Source: Thermotoga profunda AZM34c06 (lineage in GTDB: Bacteria > Thermotogota > Thermotogae > Thermotogales > DSM-5069). From it: a stretch of 64,000 nucleotides of DNA. Within the stretch, counting starts at the first letter, position 1. Each line of letters starts with the position of its first letter. Shown in pieces: positions 9,457 through 18,851 of this stretch. The notes beneath the pieces are model-generated. The model was not told where the DNA came from and did not search any database. It saw only the letters and a list, made by a program, of their open reading frames with translations. A program made the position numbers and the translations under genes. Where the stretch lies: NCBI RefSeq assembly GCF_000828675.1, contig NZ_AP014510.1, positions 1,693,413-1,757,412 of the forward strand. Reading direction: 5' to 3'.

Positions 9457-12400
9457 TCATATTTTATCCTTAGTTTTTATTTGAGCTATAAATGAATCTA
9501 TCTTTGCTTCGACAGAAGGTGTGAAAGGATTTCCATCAACTTCTATGGAAACAAAAGGTAATCTTTTTGAGGTATCTGCTTTTCTTTTTTCCAACTCACT
9601 CTTTATTATAGACTCCGCAATTCTACTGGGCATGCACCCGAATGGTCCAATAGATATCACTCCATCATAATACCCACCAATCTCGGCTAAAGTGCTCCCT
9701 ATGGTCAAGATCGCTTCTCCTGTTAGGACTGGATCGAGTGATGAAGAAGCACACTTTATCACATGTTCTATGTTCAACATTCTCGTGTCACACAATCTCG
9801 CTTTTGCGAAGATCTCTTTGACCTTTTTTTCAAAATACCTTTTCACGAGTAGCTCTGGGAGTTTTTTAGCACGTTGTAGAAACGTTGAATTCTTACTCGT
9901 TAATTTCTTTAGGAATATGTAATCTGTGTAATACATCCATTCATGAATCGGAGATATTTGGAGAATTATTCCTTCTGATGCAAAGAGTTCTTCCATCTTC
10001 CTTCTGCTGAAGTCATCCCACCTGACATAGATCTCACCTGTGAGCAAAACCTTTGGTGATTGCGAATATCTCTCATGCAATTTTAAAGATGCTAATTCTT
10101 GTGATATTTCTCTAATAGTATTGAAGACACCGGTCAAATTATCTGATTCGAGCGATTTGATTATCTGTTGTTGATGTCTCTTGATCATCTTTTTCGCCAA
10201 AGACTTGTCTTGGTGAAGTGCCATTAGGGATCTTTCAATGTTCGAATATAAGTCAGATATCAAAATTGCGATCCAAGCTCTCAATGTAAAGGCGATACCC
10301 AAACCACCATAGGCATTTTCTGAGCTCAGCGACAGTAGAGCTACATTGTCGATGTTGTTCTGTCTTAGCCATAGTTTCATGTAAATATTGTATTGGCCAA
10401 ATCGACAAGGTCCTGAGGTTTGCGGCATGAAATAGAGTGTAATCTCATCATTTGATCTTTCTTCAGACAGGTACCTGATCAAACTTCCAAGGGTTAATTG
10501 TAAGGGAAGACATTCCTTTGATAGAGAATTGCCTCTACCCAATTTGTATTCGAGTTCTCCCATTGGTGGACAAACATAGGTATTCACACCAAAATGTCTG
10601 ATGGCTGCCGCCAAACAAGATGCACCAAATGCACCCATCGTTGGAAAAACAAGACGTACACGTTTATCGGTCCAAGGTATTATTTTAGAACCGCTGCGTA
10701 TGAATACTCCACTTTTGTTTATAGTAATATCTAATGGTTTATATTCTCTTTGAATCTGCTGTTTATTTTTTCTATACCTTATCACATCGAAGAAAGCTTC
10801 GATTCGTGTTTCGATACCGGCATCTGCCGTATGACTGTCGAGTTCGAGTATCAAAACTGGTTTGTCTTTCATTACGTCTTTGAAATAGGAAAGTACGAAA
10901 GAATCGGGACCACAACTGAAATTCGTTATGTAAACTGGATAGAGATTCGGATGATCTTTGACATAATTTGCTGCCTTTAATATCATCTCACCCCAAGCCC
11001 AATACATGTTCTCATAGCCAGGTTTGTCATCAAAGGGCAGTGTATCAAAGCTCGTGACAGGATAACCATAACTGGATATCTTCCTGGGAACACCAAGGTT
11101 AGCGTAACTCAGAAAGGCGTTATAAGACCTTCCAAAGATCACTATTCCAATGCCTCTTTTCTCAACTTCATCAAGAAAATCCCTGCCAATTTCTTTCAAG
11201 TTGTGCTCGAATTCTTGCTGTACTCTTTTGGCAGAATAGAAGGCATTTCTGACATCTTTATCGCTTATTTTCAGTGGTTTTAGCATTCTGTCGAGTGAAT
11301 CTATGATTTTTTCTTCAGGCTCGGTGAAGTCGATATTACATGTCAATAAATCAGTATTCTTGAGTTCTTTAATGTCAGCCCTTAACCAGTCGATTTCACT
11401 TTGAACAAAGGGGCAAAAGACCCCATTGGTCTGTGAATGCTTGACTTTTATCGCCCTGATCCTTGGTACGAAAATAAAATCTGGTTTTTTCTTCAACAAA
11501 GAGATCATAAAACCGTGGGATTGTTCGACAGGAAAACAAAACTCCGCACCCATTTTGTCTTTGCCTTCTTCATCAGGGTCATCTGGAAGAACAATTTCAA
11601 AACCAAGCTCGGAAAAAAACCTTGAGAAAAATGGAAACAGAGTATTCATGGCAAAGGATCGACTCAAACCAATTTTCTTGCTGCCAGCACTTCCTTCAGG
11701 TAACGTGTACAAACGAAGTTCCCTTTTTCTCAAAAAATCAAGGCTCTCAGTGTCTTCACGATTTTCCCGGATATTTTCGTACATATTGCACGAACCACCA
11801 AAAAAGAGTTTCTTACCGTCTATTTGTATGACACTTATGGTGCATTTCCTATCGCACTTGTTTTTGCCACCAGAACACACAAATGGTTTGAGATAATTCA
11901 CCTGCCGGTCTACCAGTTCTCTCAAATCATATGATTTTCTTTGTACAATACCTTTTTCCAAGTTTTCCATCGTCATCAGAGCGACTCCATATGCACCCAT
12001 GAGTCCTGGCTCTGGTGGTACTATCACCTTTTTCCCCGTTAATGCCGCCATCGCATATGGAATTGCCTTGTTGTAACAGGTACCACCTTGGACAAACAGT
12101 TTTTTACCTACAGGTCTGTTTCCCTTCACTCGATTGATGTAATTCATACAAATGGAGTAAACAAGGCCGGCACATATATCTTCGGCAGAGATTTGTTCCT
12201 GAATGGCTGTTTTTATATCGCTGTTTATAAAAGCGGCGCATTGATCACTGAAATTTGGAGGATTTGGTCCTTTTAAAGCAAAGTCTGCTATCTGTGTATA
12301 ATCTATCCCGAGTGATTCACGTGCTGCTTCTTCAAGAAAGGATCCTGTGCCAGCAGAACAAGCCTCGTTCATTGCATAATCATAAGGTATACCTTCATTC

Positions 12401-13596
12401 AAATAGGTGTACTTGGCGTCTTGTCCTCCTATTTCAAAGATCGTGTCTACATCTGGATCAAAAAAAGCCGCAGCTTTGGCATGAGCCATGATTTCATTGT
12501 AAACTGCATTTGTACCAACATGCAATCCAACTATCTTTCTGCCAGAACCTGTTACACCAACTGCGATTATCTTGATAGGTACGTCGATTTGCCGGAGTAT
12601 CTCTTCATAACACTTTTTGGAAGCGTTGATAGGATCTCCAAGTGTTCGTAAGTAACTACTTGCGAGAATTTTCTTATCCTTTATTCTCACCAAAACTGCT
12701 TTGGTAGTTGTCGAACCAACATCCACACCCAGAACACATTCGTCGTCTTTTTGAGCTGCTCCTCTTTCCATTTGCTTGAATTCAACCATTGATGAAAAAT
12801 TGAGCAGTGGTTGATGCCTTGAAAATGCCGATGGCAATTTGCCAGAGAGTATACTCGATTTGTCGATGAACCACATAGGATGCCTGTCGAGCCAAATGTA
12901 TGCCCCCAAAGCTTCAAAATATGTCGATTCCTGAGGTATAACGAATTCTATTTGACCTTCAAGGTTTTTGAGCATCAATTCATTTTTGGTAGTACCTCCT
13001 ATGAGTAGTATCTTGTTCACGTGAGCAGAATGTGCAAGTTGTAGTATTTTGTCTGCCATCACCTTTCCAAGACCATTTAAAACCATTTGTTTTGGAATCC
13101 CTTTGTTCAACGCATGGGTACAATCACTTTTACAAAACACCGTACACCTTGAGGAAAGTTTGTAGATTCCATCAAAACTGAAATAAGCTATTTCAGACAG
13201 ATCTATACCCATTCTCTTGATCTGTTGCAGGAAAAATTCACCTGTTCCAGAAGCACATTTGTTACCCGTATAGATACCATTTATTCGGCCATCTCTGTCG
13301 AGTTTGTACAGAACGAAATTCTCCCCACCAGCCGATACGATGGCTTGACATTCTTTGTATTTTTCCTTTAGATGAGAATATGCAATCTCACATGCTTCGG
13401 ATTCAGAAATTGAAGGTGCATTGAAGTACCTTCTGAGTTTTCTACCGGTAAATGCGATTTGCATGGAATCTGGGAAATCTTTGAGAATTTGTCGTACAGT
13501 GTTGATTGGATCTCCATTGTGTTGGATCCAAAGTGGTGAATTCGTATCTGAATAGACCGATACACTACTTGAACCAACACAAACACCAACCTTCAC
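9457..13596 (-). CDS. Giant acyl-CoA dehydratase activase-like protein (two BadF-type ATPase domains, DUF2229, HgdB-like C-terminus)
   Basis: 1379 residues. Two ASKHA ATPase domains of the BadF/BadG/BcrA/BcrD type lie at about 1-245 and 285-560; the second has the full GVDVGSTTTKAVL phosphate motif, while the first has a weaker GVCVGSSSVSVY. Each keeps the two Cys expected for a 4Fe-4S cluster (KCASGTG and RCTVFCKSD; EACSAGTG and DQCAAFINSD). Then come a DUF2229-type domain (about 640-890) and a C-terminal part resembling the HgdB-type dehydratase subunit. Activators of 2-hydroxyacyl-CoA dehydratases inject one electron per ATP-driven cycle; this fused form has unknown substrate and no separate dehydratase beside it. 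Start GTG with AAGGTGA overlapping the glmM stop. Confidence 0.88.
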   Translation of the reverse strand: MKVGVCVGSSSVSVYSDTNSPLWIQHNGDPINTVRQILKDFPDSMQIAFTGRKLRRYFNAPSISESEACEIAYSHLKEKYKECQAIVSAGGENFVLYKLDRDGRINGIYTGNKCASGTGEFFLQQIKRMGIDLSEIAYFSFDGIYKLSSRCTVFCKSDCTHALNKGIPKQMVLNGLGKVMADKILQLAHSAHVNKILLIGGTTKNELMLKNLEGQIEFVIPQESTYFEALGAYIWLDRHPMWFIDKSSILSGKLPSAFSRHQPLLNFSSMVEFKQMERGAAQKDDECVLGVDVGSTTTKAVLVRIKDKKILASSYLRTLGDPINASKKCYEEILRQIDVPIKIIAVGVTGSGRKIVGLHVGTNAVYNEIMAHAKAAAFFDPDVDTIFEIGGQDAKYTYLNEGIPYDYAMNEACSAGTGSFLEEAARESLGIDYTQIADFALKGPNPPNFSDQCAAFINSDIKTAIQEQISAEDICAGLVYSICMNYINRVKGNRPVGKKLFVQGGTCYNKAIPYAMAALTGKKVIVPPEPGLMGAYGVALMTMENLEKGIVQRKSYDLRELVDRQVNYLKPFVCSGGKNKCDRKCTISVIQIDGKKLFFGGSCNMYENIRENREDTESLDFLRKRELRLYTLPEGSAGSKKIGLSRSFAMNTLFPFFSRFFSELGFEIVLPDDPDEEGKDKMGAEFCFPVEQSHGFMISLLKKKPDFIFVPRIRAIKVKHSQTNGVFCPFVQSEIDWLRADIKELKNTDLLTCNIDFTEPEEKIIDSLDRMLKPLKISDKDVRNAFYSAKRVQQEFEHNLKEIGRDFLDEVEKRGIGIVIFGRSYNAFLSYANLGVPRKISSYGYPVTSFDTLPFDDKPGYENMYWAWGEMILKAANYVKDHPNLYPVYITNFSCGPDSFVLSYFKDVMKDKPVLILELDSHTADAGIETRIEAFFDVIRYRKNKQQIQREYKPLDITINKSGVFIRSGSKIIPWTDKRVRLVFPTMGAFGASCLAAAIRHFGVNTYVCPPMGELEYKLGRGNSLSKECLPLQLTLGSLIRYLSEERSNDEITLYFMPQTSGPCRFGQYNIYMKLWLRQNNIDNVALLSLSSENAYGGLGIAFTLRAWIAILISDLYSNIERSLMALHQDKSLAKKMIKRHQQQIIKSLESDNLTGVFNTIREISQELASLKLHERYSQSPKVLLTGEIYVRWDDFSRRKMEELFASEGIILQISPIHEWMYYTDYIFLKKLTSKNSTFLQRAKKLPELLVKRYFEKKVKEIFAKARLCDTRMLNIEHVIKCASSSLDPVLTGEAILTIGSTLAEIGGYYDGVISIGPFGCMPSRIAESIIKSELEKRKADTSKRLPFVSIEVDGNPFTPSVEAKIDSFIAQIKTKDKI

Positions 13597-13602
13597 GTGA
13601 AT

Positions 13603-14913
13603 TCACCTTCTCTGAAATTCTCCTAAGGTTCTAACAAGATCTGCTATTTCTTCCACGGCTGCCTTTATCTTTGATTCATCTTGACCTTCTGCCATGACAC
13701 GTATAACTGGCTCTGTTCCCGATGCCCTTACAACGATTCTAAAACCGTTTTTTTGCAACTGTGAAACTTTTTCTTTTAAATGTGGATGATCGACGATAGC
13801 TTTGTTCTTCACCTCGACATTGACCATGTATTGTGGTAGATCATTCACTTGTTTTTCGAGTTCAGACGAATCTCTTTGGCTCAATACCATAACCCGTAGA
13901 AATTCCAAAGCCGTTATCAAACCATCTCCTGTCGTTGATCTATCTAAAAAGATTATGTGTCCAGATCTCTCACCGCCTATATTGGCATCGGATTTCAGCA
14001 TTTGCTCAAGTACATATCGATCGCCAACCTTGGTTCGAATCATATCGATTTGATTTTCCTTCAAAAAAATCTCCAATCCGAAGTTGCTCATGATCGTTGC
14101 AACTACGAGATTGTTTTTCAATCTTTTTTCCCTTTTCATCGAAAGGGCAAGGATCCCCATGATTTTGTCGCCATTTATTTCTCCACCTTTTTTGCTCAAA
14201 AGTATACATCTATCTGCATCACCATCGTGTAATACCCCCAAATCAAAGCCAGAGATTTTCTGTGCCAGATATTGTGGATACAATGAACCGCAATTATCGT
14301 TTATGTTTTTCCCATCCGGCTGATTGTAGTAGCAGGTCACTTTTATACCAAGTTTCTCTAAGACCATCGGAGTAGTTCTATACGCAGCACCATTCGAAGT
14401 ATCAACAACGACGGATATTCCATGAAAATCAACATCTGAGAACATATTCGAGATCGTTTCTATGTAGATTTTCTCTGCTTCTGAAAAGTCAATGATTTTT
14501 CCAGTATCATGCTTAGAAAAAGAATGATCTTTTACTTCAAGCCTTTTTTCAATCTCTATTTCTTCTTCATCGGCGAGTTTGAACCCAGACTTCATCAATT
14601 TTATGCCGTTGTAATAATATGGATTGTGTGAAGCAGAAATCACCACGCCAAACCAATTCTTCATTTTCGTTATCAGCGCTGCCGCTGGTGTTGGAAGTAT
14701 CCCACCTAAATAAACCGTCGCACCGCTCTTAACAAGACCACTCGCTATAGCTTTCTCCAAAGCCAACCCAGATTCACGTGTGTCACGTACAATTAAAAAT
14801 TTCCCATCTGGATGCATACTTCCTATCGTCAATCCAACTTTGTACGCAAGATCTTCAGTCAAATCTTGGTTGTATACCCCCCTTATCCCATCGGTTCCAA
14901 ATAGCTCTCTCAT
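13603..14913 (-). CDS. glmM: Phosphoglucosamine mutase
   Basis: 436 residues. GlmM interconverts glucosamine-6-phosphate and glucosamine-1-phosphate for UDP-GlcNAc synthesis. The N-terminus FGTDGIRG, the phosphoserine loop VISASHNPYYYNGIK, the metal loop DGDADRC and the C-terminal RASGTEPVIRVM phosphate loop are all present. The family is separated from ordinary phosphomannomutases by FGTDGIRG and overall length. It overlaps the TPR gene upstream by 4 bases and belongs to the murB operon, which fits cell wall precursor synthesis. Confidence 0.95.
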   Translation of the reverse strand: MRELFGTDGIRGVYNQDLTEDLAYKVGLTIGSMHPDGKFLIVRDTRESGLALEKAIASGLVKSGATVYLGGILPTPAAALITKMKNWFGVVISASHNPYYYNGIKLMKSGFKLADEEEIEIEKRLEVKDHSFSKHDTGKIIDFSEAEKIYIETISNMFSDVDFHGISVVVDTSNGAAYRTTPMVLEKLGIKVTCYYNQPDGKNINDNCGSLYPQYLAQKISGFDLGVLHDGDADRCILLSKKGGEINGDKIMGILALSMKREKRLKNNLVVATIMSNFGLEIFLKENQIDMIRTKVGDRYVLEQMLKSDANIGGERSGHIIFLDRSTTGDGLITALEFLRVMVLSQRDSSELEKQVNDLPQYMVNVEVKNKAIVDHPHLKEKVSQLQKNGFRIVVRASGTEPVIRVMAEGQDESKIKAAVEEIADLVRTLGEFQRR

Positions 14914-15458
14914 TTTTTCACCTCCAAAAGTAGTTTCTCAATTTCCTGAGCTTTAACTATCTCACCGGTTTTTCTGTAGATATCGATCAACAACTGCAAA
15001 GCCTTATTTCTGTAAGGTGAGTTTTCAAGGTTCACAAAGGTTGATAATTCCAACTTTGCTTCTTGAAGTCTATTGGAATTGACAAGAGAAATCGAAAGAT
15101 AATACAAAAGTTCATCTTTTCGAGGATCTCTCTCATCGAGTTGTTGTAAAGCCTTCTTGAAAAACTCCACAGCGGAGGCGAAATTACCCAGATTGAAATC
15201 TTTCACGGCAGCCATATAAAATTGCTGAAACCTTTGCTCTTTTATAGTGACGTTCAGATAAGACAATTCTTTTAATTTGTATTGATCAACGTATTTCGAA
15301 AATTCGTCGTATTTACCATAACAATATAGCTCATAGGCTTTGACGATCTTTTGATACCTTTCCTGAGATTGCTTTGTCCAGCGATATGCCTGAAAAGTGA
15401 TCAAGAAGAGTAAAGCAAAGACACTCATCAAAACTAAGAAAAACTTATCTCGTTTCAT
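14910..15458 (-). CDS. Membrane-anchored TPR protein
   Basis: 182 residues with a single N-terminal membrane segment (about 6-26) and two or three TPR-like helical hairpins (residues 85-170, including the FNLGNFASAVEFFKKAL and NSRLQEAKLEL units). It is probably anchored in the inner membrane with the repeats outside. It overlaps both neighbours by 4 bases (YigZ gene before, glmM after). No specific function can be assigned; a scaffold role is the usual guess for such proteins. Confidence 0.75.
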   Translation of the reverse strand: MKRDKFFLVLMSVFALLFLITFQAYRWTKQSQERYQKIVKAYELYCYGKYDEFSKYVDQYKLKELSYLNVTIKEQRFQQFYMAAVKDFNLGNFASAVEFFKKALQQLDERDPRKDELLYYLSISLVNSNRLQEAKLELSTFVNLENSPYRNKALQLLIDIYRKTGEIVKAQEIEKLLLEVKK

Positions 15459-16042
15459 ATCACCTTCACCAACTTTTCCTTCACCTGAGCATGGAATTGA
15501 TCGATTTTTTGTGGTAACAAAGCCCTCACAGTCACACGATCACTCTGCTCGATTTTCTCTATTTTCCCACCAAGTTTCCTGATTATACCAAGCAATATTC
15601 CAAGTTCTTCGTATTTGCATTCAAAAACATGTTCAAAGACTTTCTTGATCTCGACGATCTCTGTTTTCGCAAGTGCAAGTCGAGCTGCCTGCGAATAAGC
15701 GTCTATCAAACCCCTGATTCCAAGTTTTACATCGCCGAAATATCTGATAACGACACAACAGAGATTTACCAAATTATTCTCTTTCAAGACGTTCAAGATC
15801 GGAAAACCCGCCGTCCCGCTCGGTTCACCCCCATCTGAAGATAGTTCGATGAGTTCTGTTTCTATTACCCTTAAAGCCCAACAAAGATGCGTCGCGTCAT
15901 TGTAAGATCTTGAAAGGGCTTTAATCCTTTCTCTTGCCTGTGATACACTGTCTATTTCAAAGACATGCGAATAGAACTTCGAACGTTGTACATTGAGCTC
16001 TGCAAAAGATTCATGCAAAATCGCTGAAAAATCTGTCACCAA
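15455..16042 (-). CDS. YigZ/IMPACT family protein
   Basis: 195 residues with the UPF0029/IMPACT N-terminal domain: RSKFYSHVFEI, ATHLCWALRV, SSDGGEPSGTAGFPIL and VVIRYFGDVKLGIRGLIDAYSQAA are the family signature, followed by the short DUF1949 ferredoxin-fold domain (about 130-195). Bacterial YigZ proteins bind nucleic acids or ribosome-associated factors in an unclear role. The start is TTG at 16042 or the GTG next to it, both inside the end of murB. Confidence 0.9.
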   Translation of the reverse strand: MVTDFSAILHESFAELNVQRSKFYSHVFEIDSVSQARERIKALSRSYNDATHLCWALRVIETELIELSSDGGEPSGTAGFPILNVLKENNLVNLCCVVIRYFGDVKLGIRGLIDAYSQAARLALAKTEIVEIKKVFEHVFECKYEELGILLGIIRKLGGKIEKIEQSDRVTVRALLPQKIDQFHAQVKEKLVKVI

Positions 16043-16896
16043 ATCTCCACCTCTGGCTCAAGGTGTATTCCATAGTTTTTATACACCTCTTGTTGAATGA
16101 TCTTGATCAATTCTTTGACGTCACTTGCCCTTGCATTACCAAGATTCACTATGAAACCAGCGTGTTTTGTGGAAATTTGAGCATCTCCTACGCGCAATCC
16201 TTTTAAACCGATCTGTTCGATCGCTTTACCAACATAAAAATCCTTTCTTGGTCTTTTGAAAACACTTCCGGCACTTGGTAGATCGAGTGGTTGGGTTTGG
16301 ATTCTTTTTCTCATGATTTGTTCCATACGATCTCTGACGGCTTGACTGTTAGATGGTTTTAATCTCAGTGCCACTCTTAGAACGACCCAATCAGTTTCCT
16401 TCAAAATACTCGATCTATAAGAAAAATTCATTTGAGATTTATCGAGCTTGATAATGTTTTTTCGATCATAAATCTCAACATATTCAACAATGTCGCATAT
16501 TTCTCCATCGTATGCACCTGCATTCATATAGACAGCTCCACCTATGGTACCAGGTATACCGTAGGCAAATTCCAAGCCAGATAATCCATGGTCTGCCGCT
16601 TTCTTACACAGAGTAGATAACAATACACCAGCTTCGCTTATGATTAGATCGTTTTTTATTTGATACTTGTTCAACCCAAGGGTGTTTATGACGATATCAA
16701 CACCTTCGTCTGGTGCAAGAACATTGGTGCCCTTTGCAAGAATTTTCGCGTATTGAAATCTTTCAAGTGTACAAATCAAAGCTTCTATTGACTTTGGTCT
16801 GACAAAAATTCTCGCACAACCACCAATCTTGAAACTCGTATGTTTATTTAACAATTCATCAAATCTGTATTCGCAAAGTTTTTTATCCATCATCAC
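16036..16896 (-). CDS. murB: UDP-N-acetylmuramate dehydrogenase
   Basis: MurB reduces UDP-GlcNAc-enolpyruvate with NADPH through FAD. Visible are the N-terminal HTSFKIGGCARIFVRP, the FAD loop AKGTNVLAP, YGIPGTIGGAVYMNAGAY, the catalytic Ser in SAGSVFKRP and the late Glu in HLEPEVEIW. The length (about 285) is normal. The start offers GTG ATG ATG at 16896, 16893 and 16890 with no ribosome site, but an extended -10 box lies only a few bases upstream, so translation may be leaderless from one of the ATGs. It is the first gene of the operon that runs to the radical SAM gene at 7348. Confidence 0.95.
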   Translation of the reverse strand: MMMDKKLCEYRFDELLNKHTSFKIGGCARIFVRPKSIEALICTLERFQYAKILAKGTNVLAPDEGVDIVINTLGLNKYQIKNDLIISEAGVLLSTLCKKAADHGLSGLEFAYGIPGTIGGAVYMNAGAYDGEICDIVEYVEIYDRKNIIKLDKSQMNFSYRSSILKETDWVVLRVALRLKPSNSQAVRDRMEQIMRKRIQTQPLDLPSAGSVFKRPRKDFYVGKAIEQIGLKGLRVGDAQISTKHAGFIVNLGNARASDVKELIKIIQQEVYKNYGIHLEPEVEIW

Positions 16897-16901
16897 AGAG
16901 A

Positions 16902-16910
16902 ATTATATCA
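16902..16910 (-). promoter_or_regulatory. Extended -10 promoter TGATATAAT for murB operon
   Basis: TGATATAAT read on the minus strand is a perfect extended -10 element. A transcript starting 6-8 bases after it would begin at about 16896-16894, directly on the GTG ATG ATG start cluster of murB. No clear -35 box is seen at the usual distance, as expected for extended -10 promoters. Confidence 0.5.
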
Positions 16911-16972
16911 TTGTTCAGGAAACGAAACTTGTGGTCTATAGTAAAATCAAACTGTACAAAGAGGTGATTTTT

Positions 16973-18274
16973 TTGCAAAAAGAGGATTTCGTTGATAAAG
17001 TCAAGATCTTCGTCAAAGCCGGTGATGGTGGAAATGGTGCGGTGAGTTTTAGAAGAGAAAAATACGTTCCAAAAGGTGGGCCAGATGGTGGAGATGGCGG
17101 AGATGGTGGTTTTGTCATTTTGCGTGCAAATCCTGGCTTATCGACTTTGTTGAATTTCAAATACCAAAGAAGATTCATTGCTCAAAATGGTCAACACGGA
17201 AAGGGTAAGAAGCAATCGGGAAAAAGTGGGGAAGATCTCGTCATAGATGTTCCTGTGGGTACACTTGTAAAAGATGTAGACACTGGTGAGATATTGGCAG
17301 ATCTTGATAGACCATGGATGATGGTTTGTGTTGCACGTGGCGGGAAAGGTGGGCGTGGAAATATACATTTCACTACAAGTATCTTTAGAGCACCACGCAT
17401 AGCCGAAAAAGGTGATGAAGGAGAAGAGAGATGGCTTGAACTTGAATTGAAATTACTCGCAGACGCAGGACTGATTGGCTTTCCCAACGTTGGAAAATCG
17501 TCTCTGATCTCTGTAATGAGCAACGCAAGACCAAAGATCGCAGATTATCCATTCACCACTTTGATACCAAATCTCGGCGTCGTGAAAATAGACGAAAACA
17601 ACGAATTTGTTTTGGCAGATATACCTGGATTGATAGAAAAAGCAAGTGAAGGCGCTGGACTTGGAAATCTCTTTCTAAGACATATCGAAAGATGCAGTGT
17701 ACTCGTCCACGTAATAGATATCTCTGGCTCTGAAGGTAGAGATTTTATAAAAGATTACGAAATCATCATCCAAGAGCTTCGTAAATACAGCGAACAGCTT
17801 TCAAGAAAACCACAGATAATCGTCGCAAATAAAATTGATTTGCTCGAAAAAGAAGAACTCGAAAAACGATTGGAAATTCTTGAAAAACACACAAATCAAA
17901 AAGTTTACCCAGTTTCTGCACTTTTGAGAATAAATATAGATGTTCTGAAACAAAAAATCTATGAAACGGTTGGAAAGAGTAAGTTACTGATGCAAAAACA
18001 ACCAGTCCCAGTTTTTGAAAAACCCAAGCCTATTCGAAGAAAGATCGAAGAAAAATTCGATTTTGAGATAAAGAAAACTCAAGATGGATTTGAAATCTGT
18101 GGTGAACAGATAGATAAATGGTTGAGTAGATATTCACTCGAACAAAGAGATGCGCTTGAAAGATTTCTCGATATCTTAGAGAGAAACGGACTGAGTGAAA
18201 AACTCAAGCAAATGGGGGCTCAAGATGGAGACACAGTGTGGATTGGACAACACAGTTTTGAATTCAAAGAATAG
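16973..18274 (+). CDS. obg: GTPase Obg/CgtA
   Basis: 433 residues with all three Obg domains: the glycine-rich Obg fold (about 1-158, including GGPDGGDGGDGG), the G domain with GFPNVGKSS, DIPG and NKID motifs (about 160-330), and the C-terminal OCT domain (about 350-433). Obg acts in 50S ribosome assembly and stress control. The start is TTG at 16973, with AGAGGTGA five bases upstream; this gives the family N-terminus ...FVDKVKIFVKAGDGGNG. A longer frame from 16829 would overlap murB and is rejected. It is the first gene of the obg-nadD-dus-htrA operon. Confidence 0.97.
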   Translation: MQKEDFVDKVKIFVKAGDGGNGAVSFRREKYVPKGGPDGGDGGDGGFVILRANPGLSTLLNFKYQRRFIAQNGQHGKGKKQSGKSGEDLVIDVPVGTLVKDVDTGEILADLDRPWMMVCVARGGKGGRGNIHFTTSIFRAPRIAEKGDEGEERWLELELKLLADAGLIGFPNVGKSSLISVMSNARPKIADYPFTTLIPNLGVVKIDENNEFVLADIPGLIEKASEGAGLGNLFLRHIERCSVLVHVIDISGSEGRDFIKDYEIIIQELRKYSEQLSRKPQIIVANKIDLLEKEELEKRLEILEKHTNQKVYPVSALLRINIDVLKQKIYETVGKSKLLMQKQPVPVFEKPKPIRRKIEEKFDFEIKKTQDGFEICGEQIDKWLSRYSLEQRDALERFLDILERNGLSEKLKQMGAQDGDTVWIGQHSFEFKE

Positions 18275-18851
18275 AATAGGTATCTTTGGTGGTTCTTTCA
18301 ATCCACCACACGTTGGGCATCTGATCGTGTCCCAATATGTAGTGGATATCTTATCGCTTGATTTGTTGTACATCGTACCAACGTATATCCCACCACATAA
18401 ACCAAATGACCTTGCACCCTTTGAACTCAGATTCGAATGGTGTAAAATAACCTTTGAAAATCCAAACGTATCGATCAGTGACTATGAAAAAACTCGTCAG
18501 GGTATCTCTTATTCTCTGTATACTGTTTTGTATTTTAGCCAACTTCACCATACGAAACCTTATTTCATAACCGGCGAAGATTCTCTGTCATATATTCAAA
18601 ACTGGTACAGGTACAGAGATCTTTTGGAAAATTGTCATTTTGTAGTCTATCCAAGGTATTGTAACAAACCATACGAAGAACAAGCAAAAAATGTGCTTAA
18701 AGAACTATACGATAACATCATCTTCTTACAAGCCCCTTTGATTCAGATATCGGCAAGCGATATAAGAAAAAGAATCAAAGAAAGAAAATCAATCAAAGGC
18801 ATGGTTCATCCCCAAATAGAAGAGCAGGTGATAGAATATTATTCACTTTGA
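18225..18851 (+). CDS. nadD: Nicotinate-nucleotide adenylyltransferase
   Basis: NadD makes nicotinate adenine dinucleotide from NaMN and ATP in NAD synthesis. The nucleotidyltransferase motif GGSFNPPHVGHL and the late ISASDIRKRI motif are clear. The gene starts inside the end of obg: ATG at 18225 follows a GGGGGC stretch by seven bases, but TTG at 18258 is also possible and would give a more typical N-terminus of about 8 residues before the beta strand. Protein of about 208 or 197 residues. Confidence 0.95.
   Translation: METQCGLDNTVLNSKNRIGIFGGSFNPPHVGHLIVSQYVVDILSLDLLYIVPTYIPPHKPNDLAPFELRFEWCKITFENPNVSISDYEKTRQGISYSLYTVLYFSQLHHTKPYFITGEDSLSYIQNWYRYRDLLENCHFVVYPRYCNKPYEEQAKNVLKELYDNIIFLQAPLIQISASDIRKRIKERKSIKGMVHPQIEEQVIEYYSL
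18826..18831 (+). promoter_or_regulatory. Ribosome binding site AGGTGA before ATT start of dus
   Basis: AGGTGA lies inside the end of nadD, six bases before an in-frame ATT (18838) and nine before a second ATT (18841). An in-frame TAG at 18832 bounds the frame upstream, and no ATG, GTG or TTG occurs in it before ATG 18880. Confidence 0.7.

Noticed and set aside
9457-13596. Two or three genes fused by missed stop codons
   Set aside because: The frame is continuous, the domains are joined by short linkers, and no internal ribosome site plus start stands out.
16829-16972. Extension of the obg frame by 48 codons
   Set aside because: It overlaps murB on the other strand and is not part of the Obg fold; TTG 16973 has a strong ribosome site.
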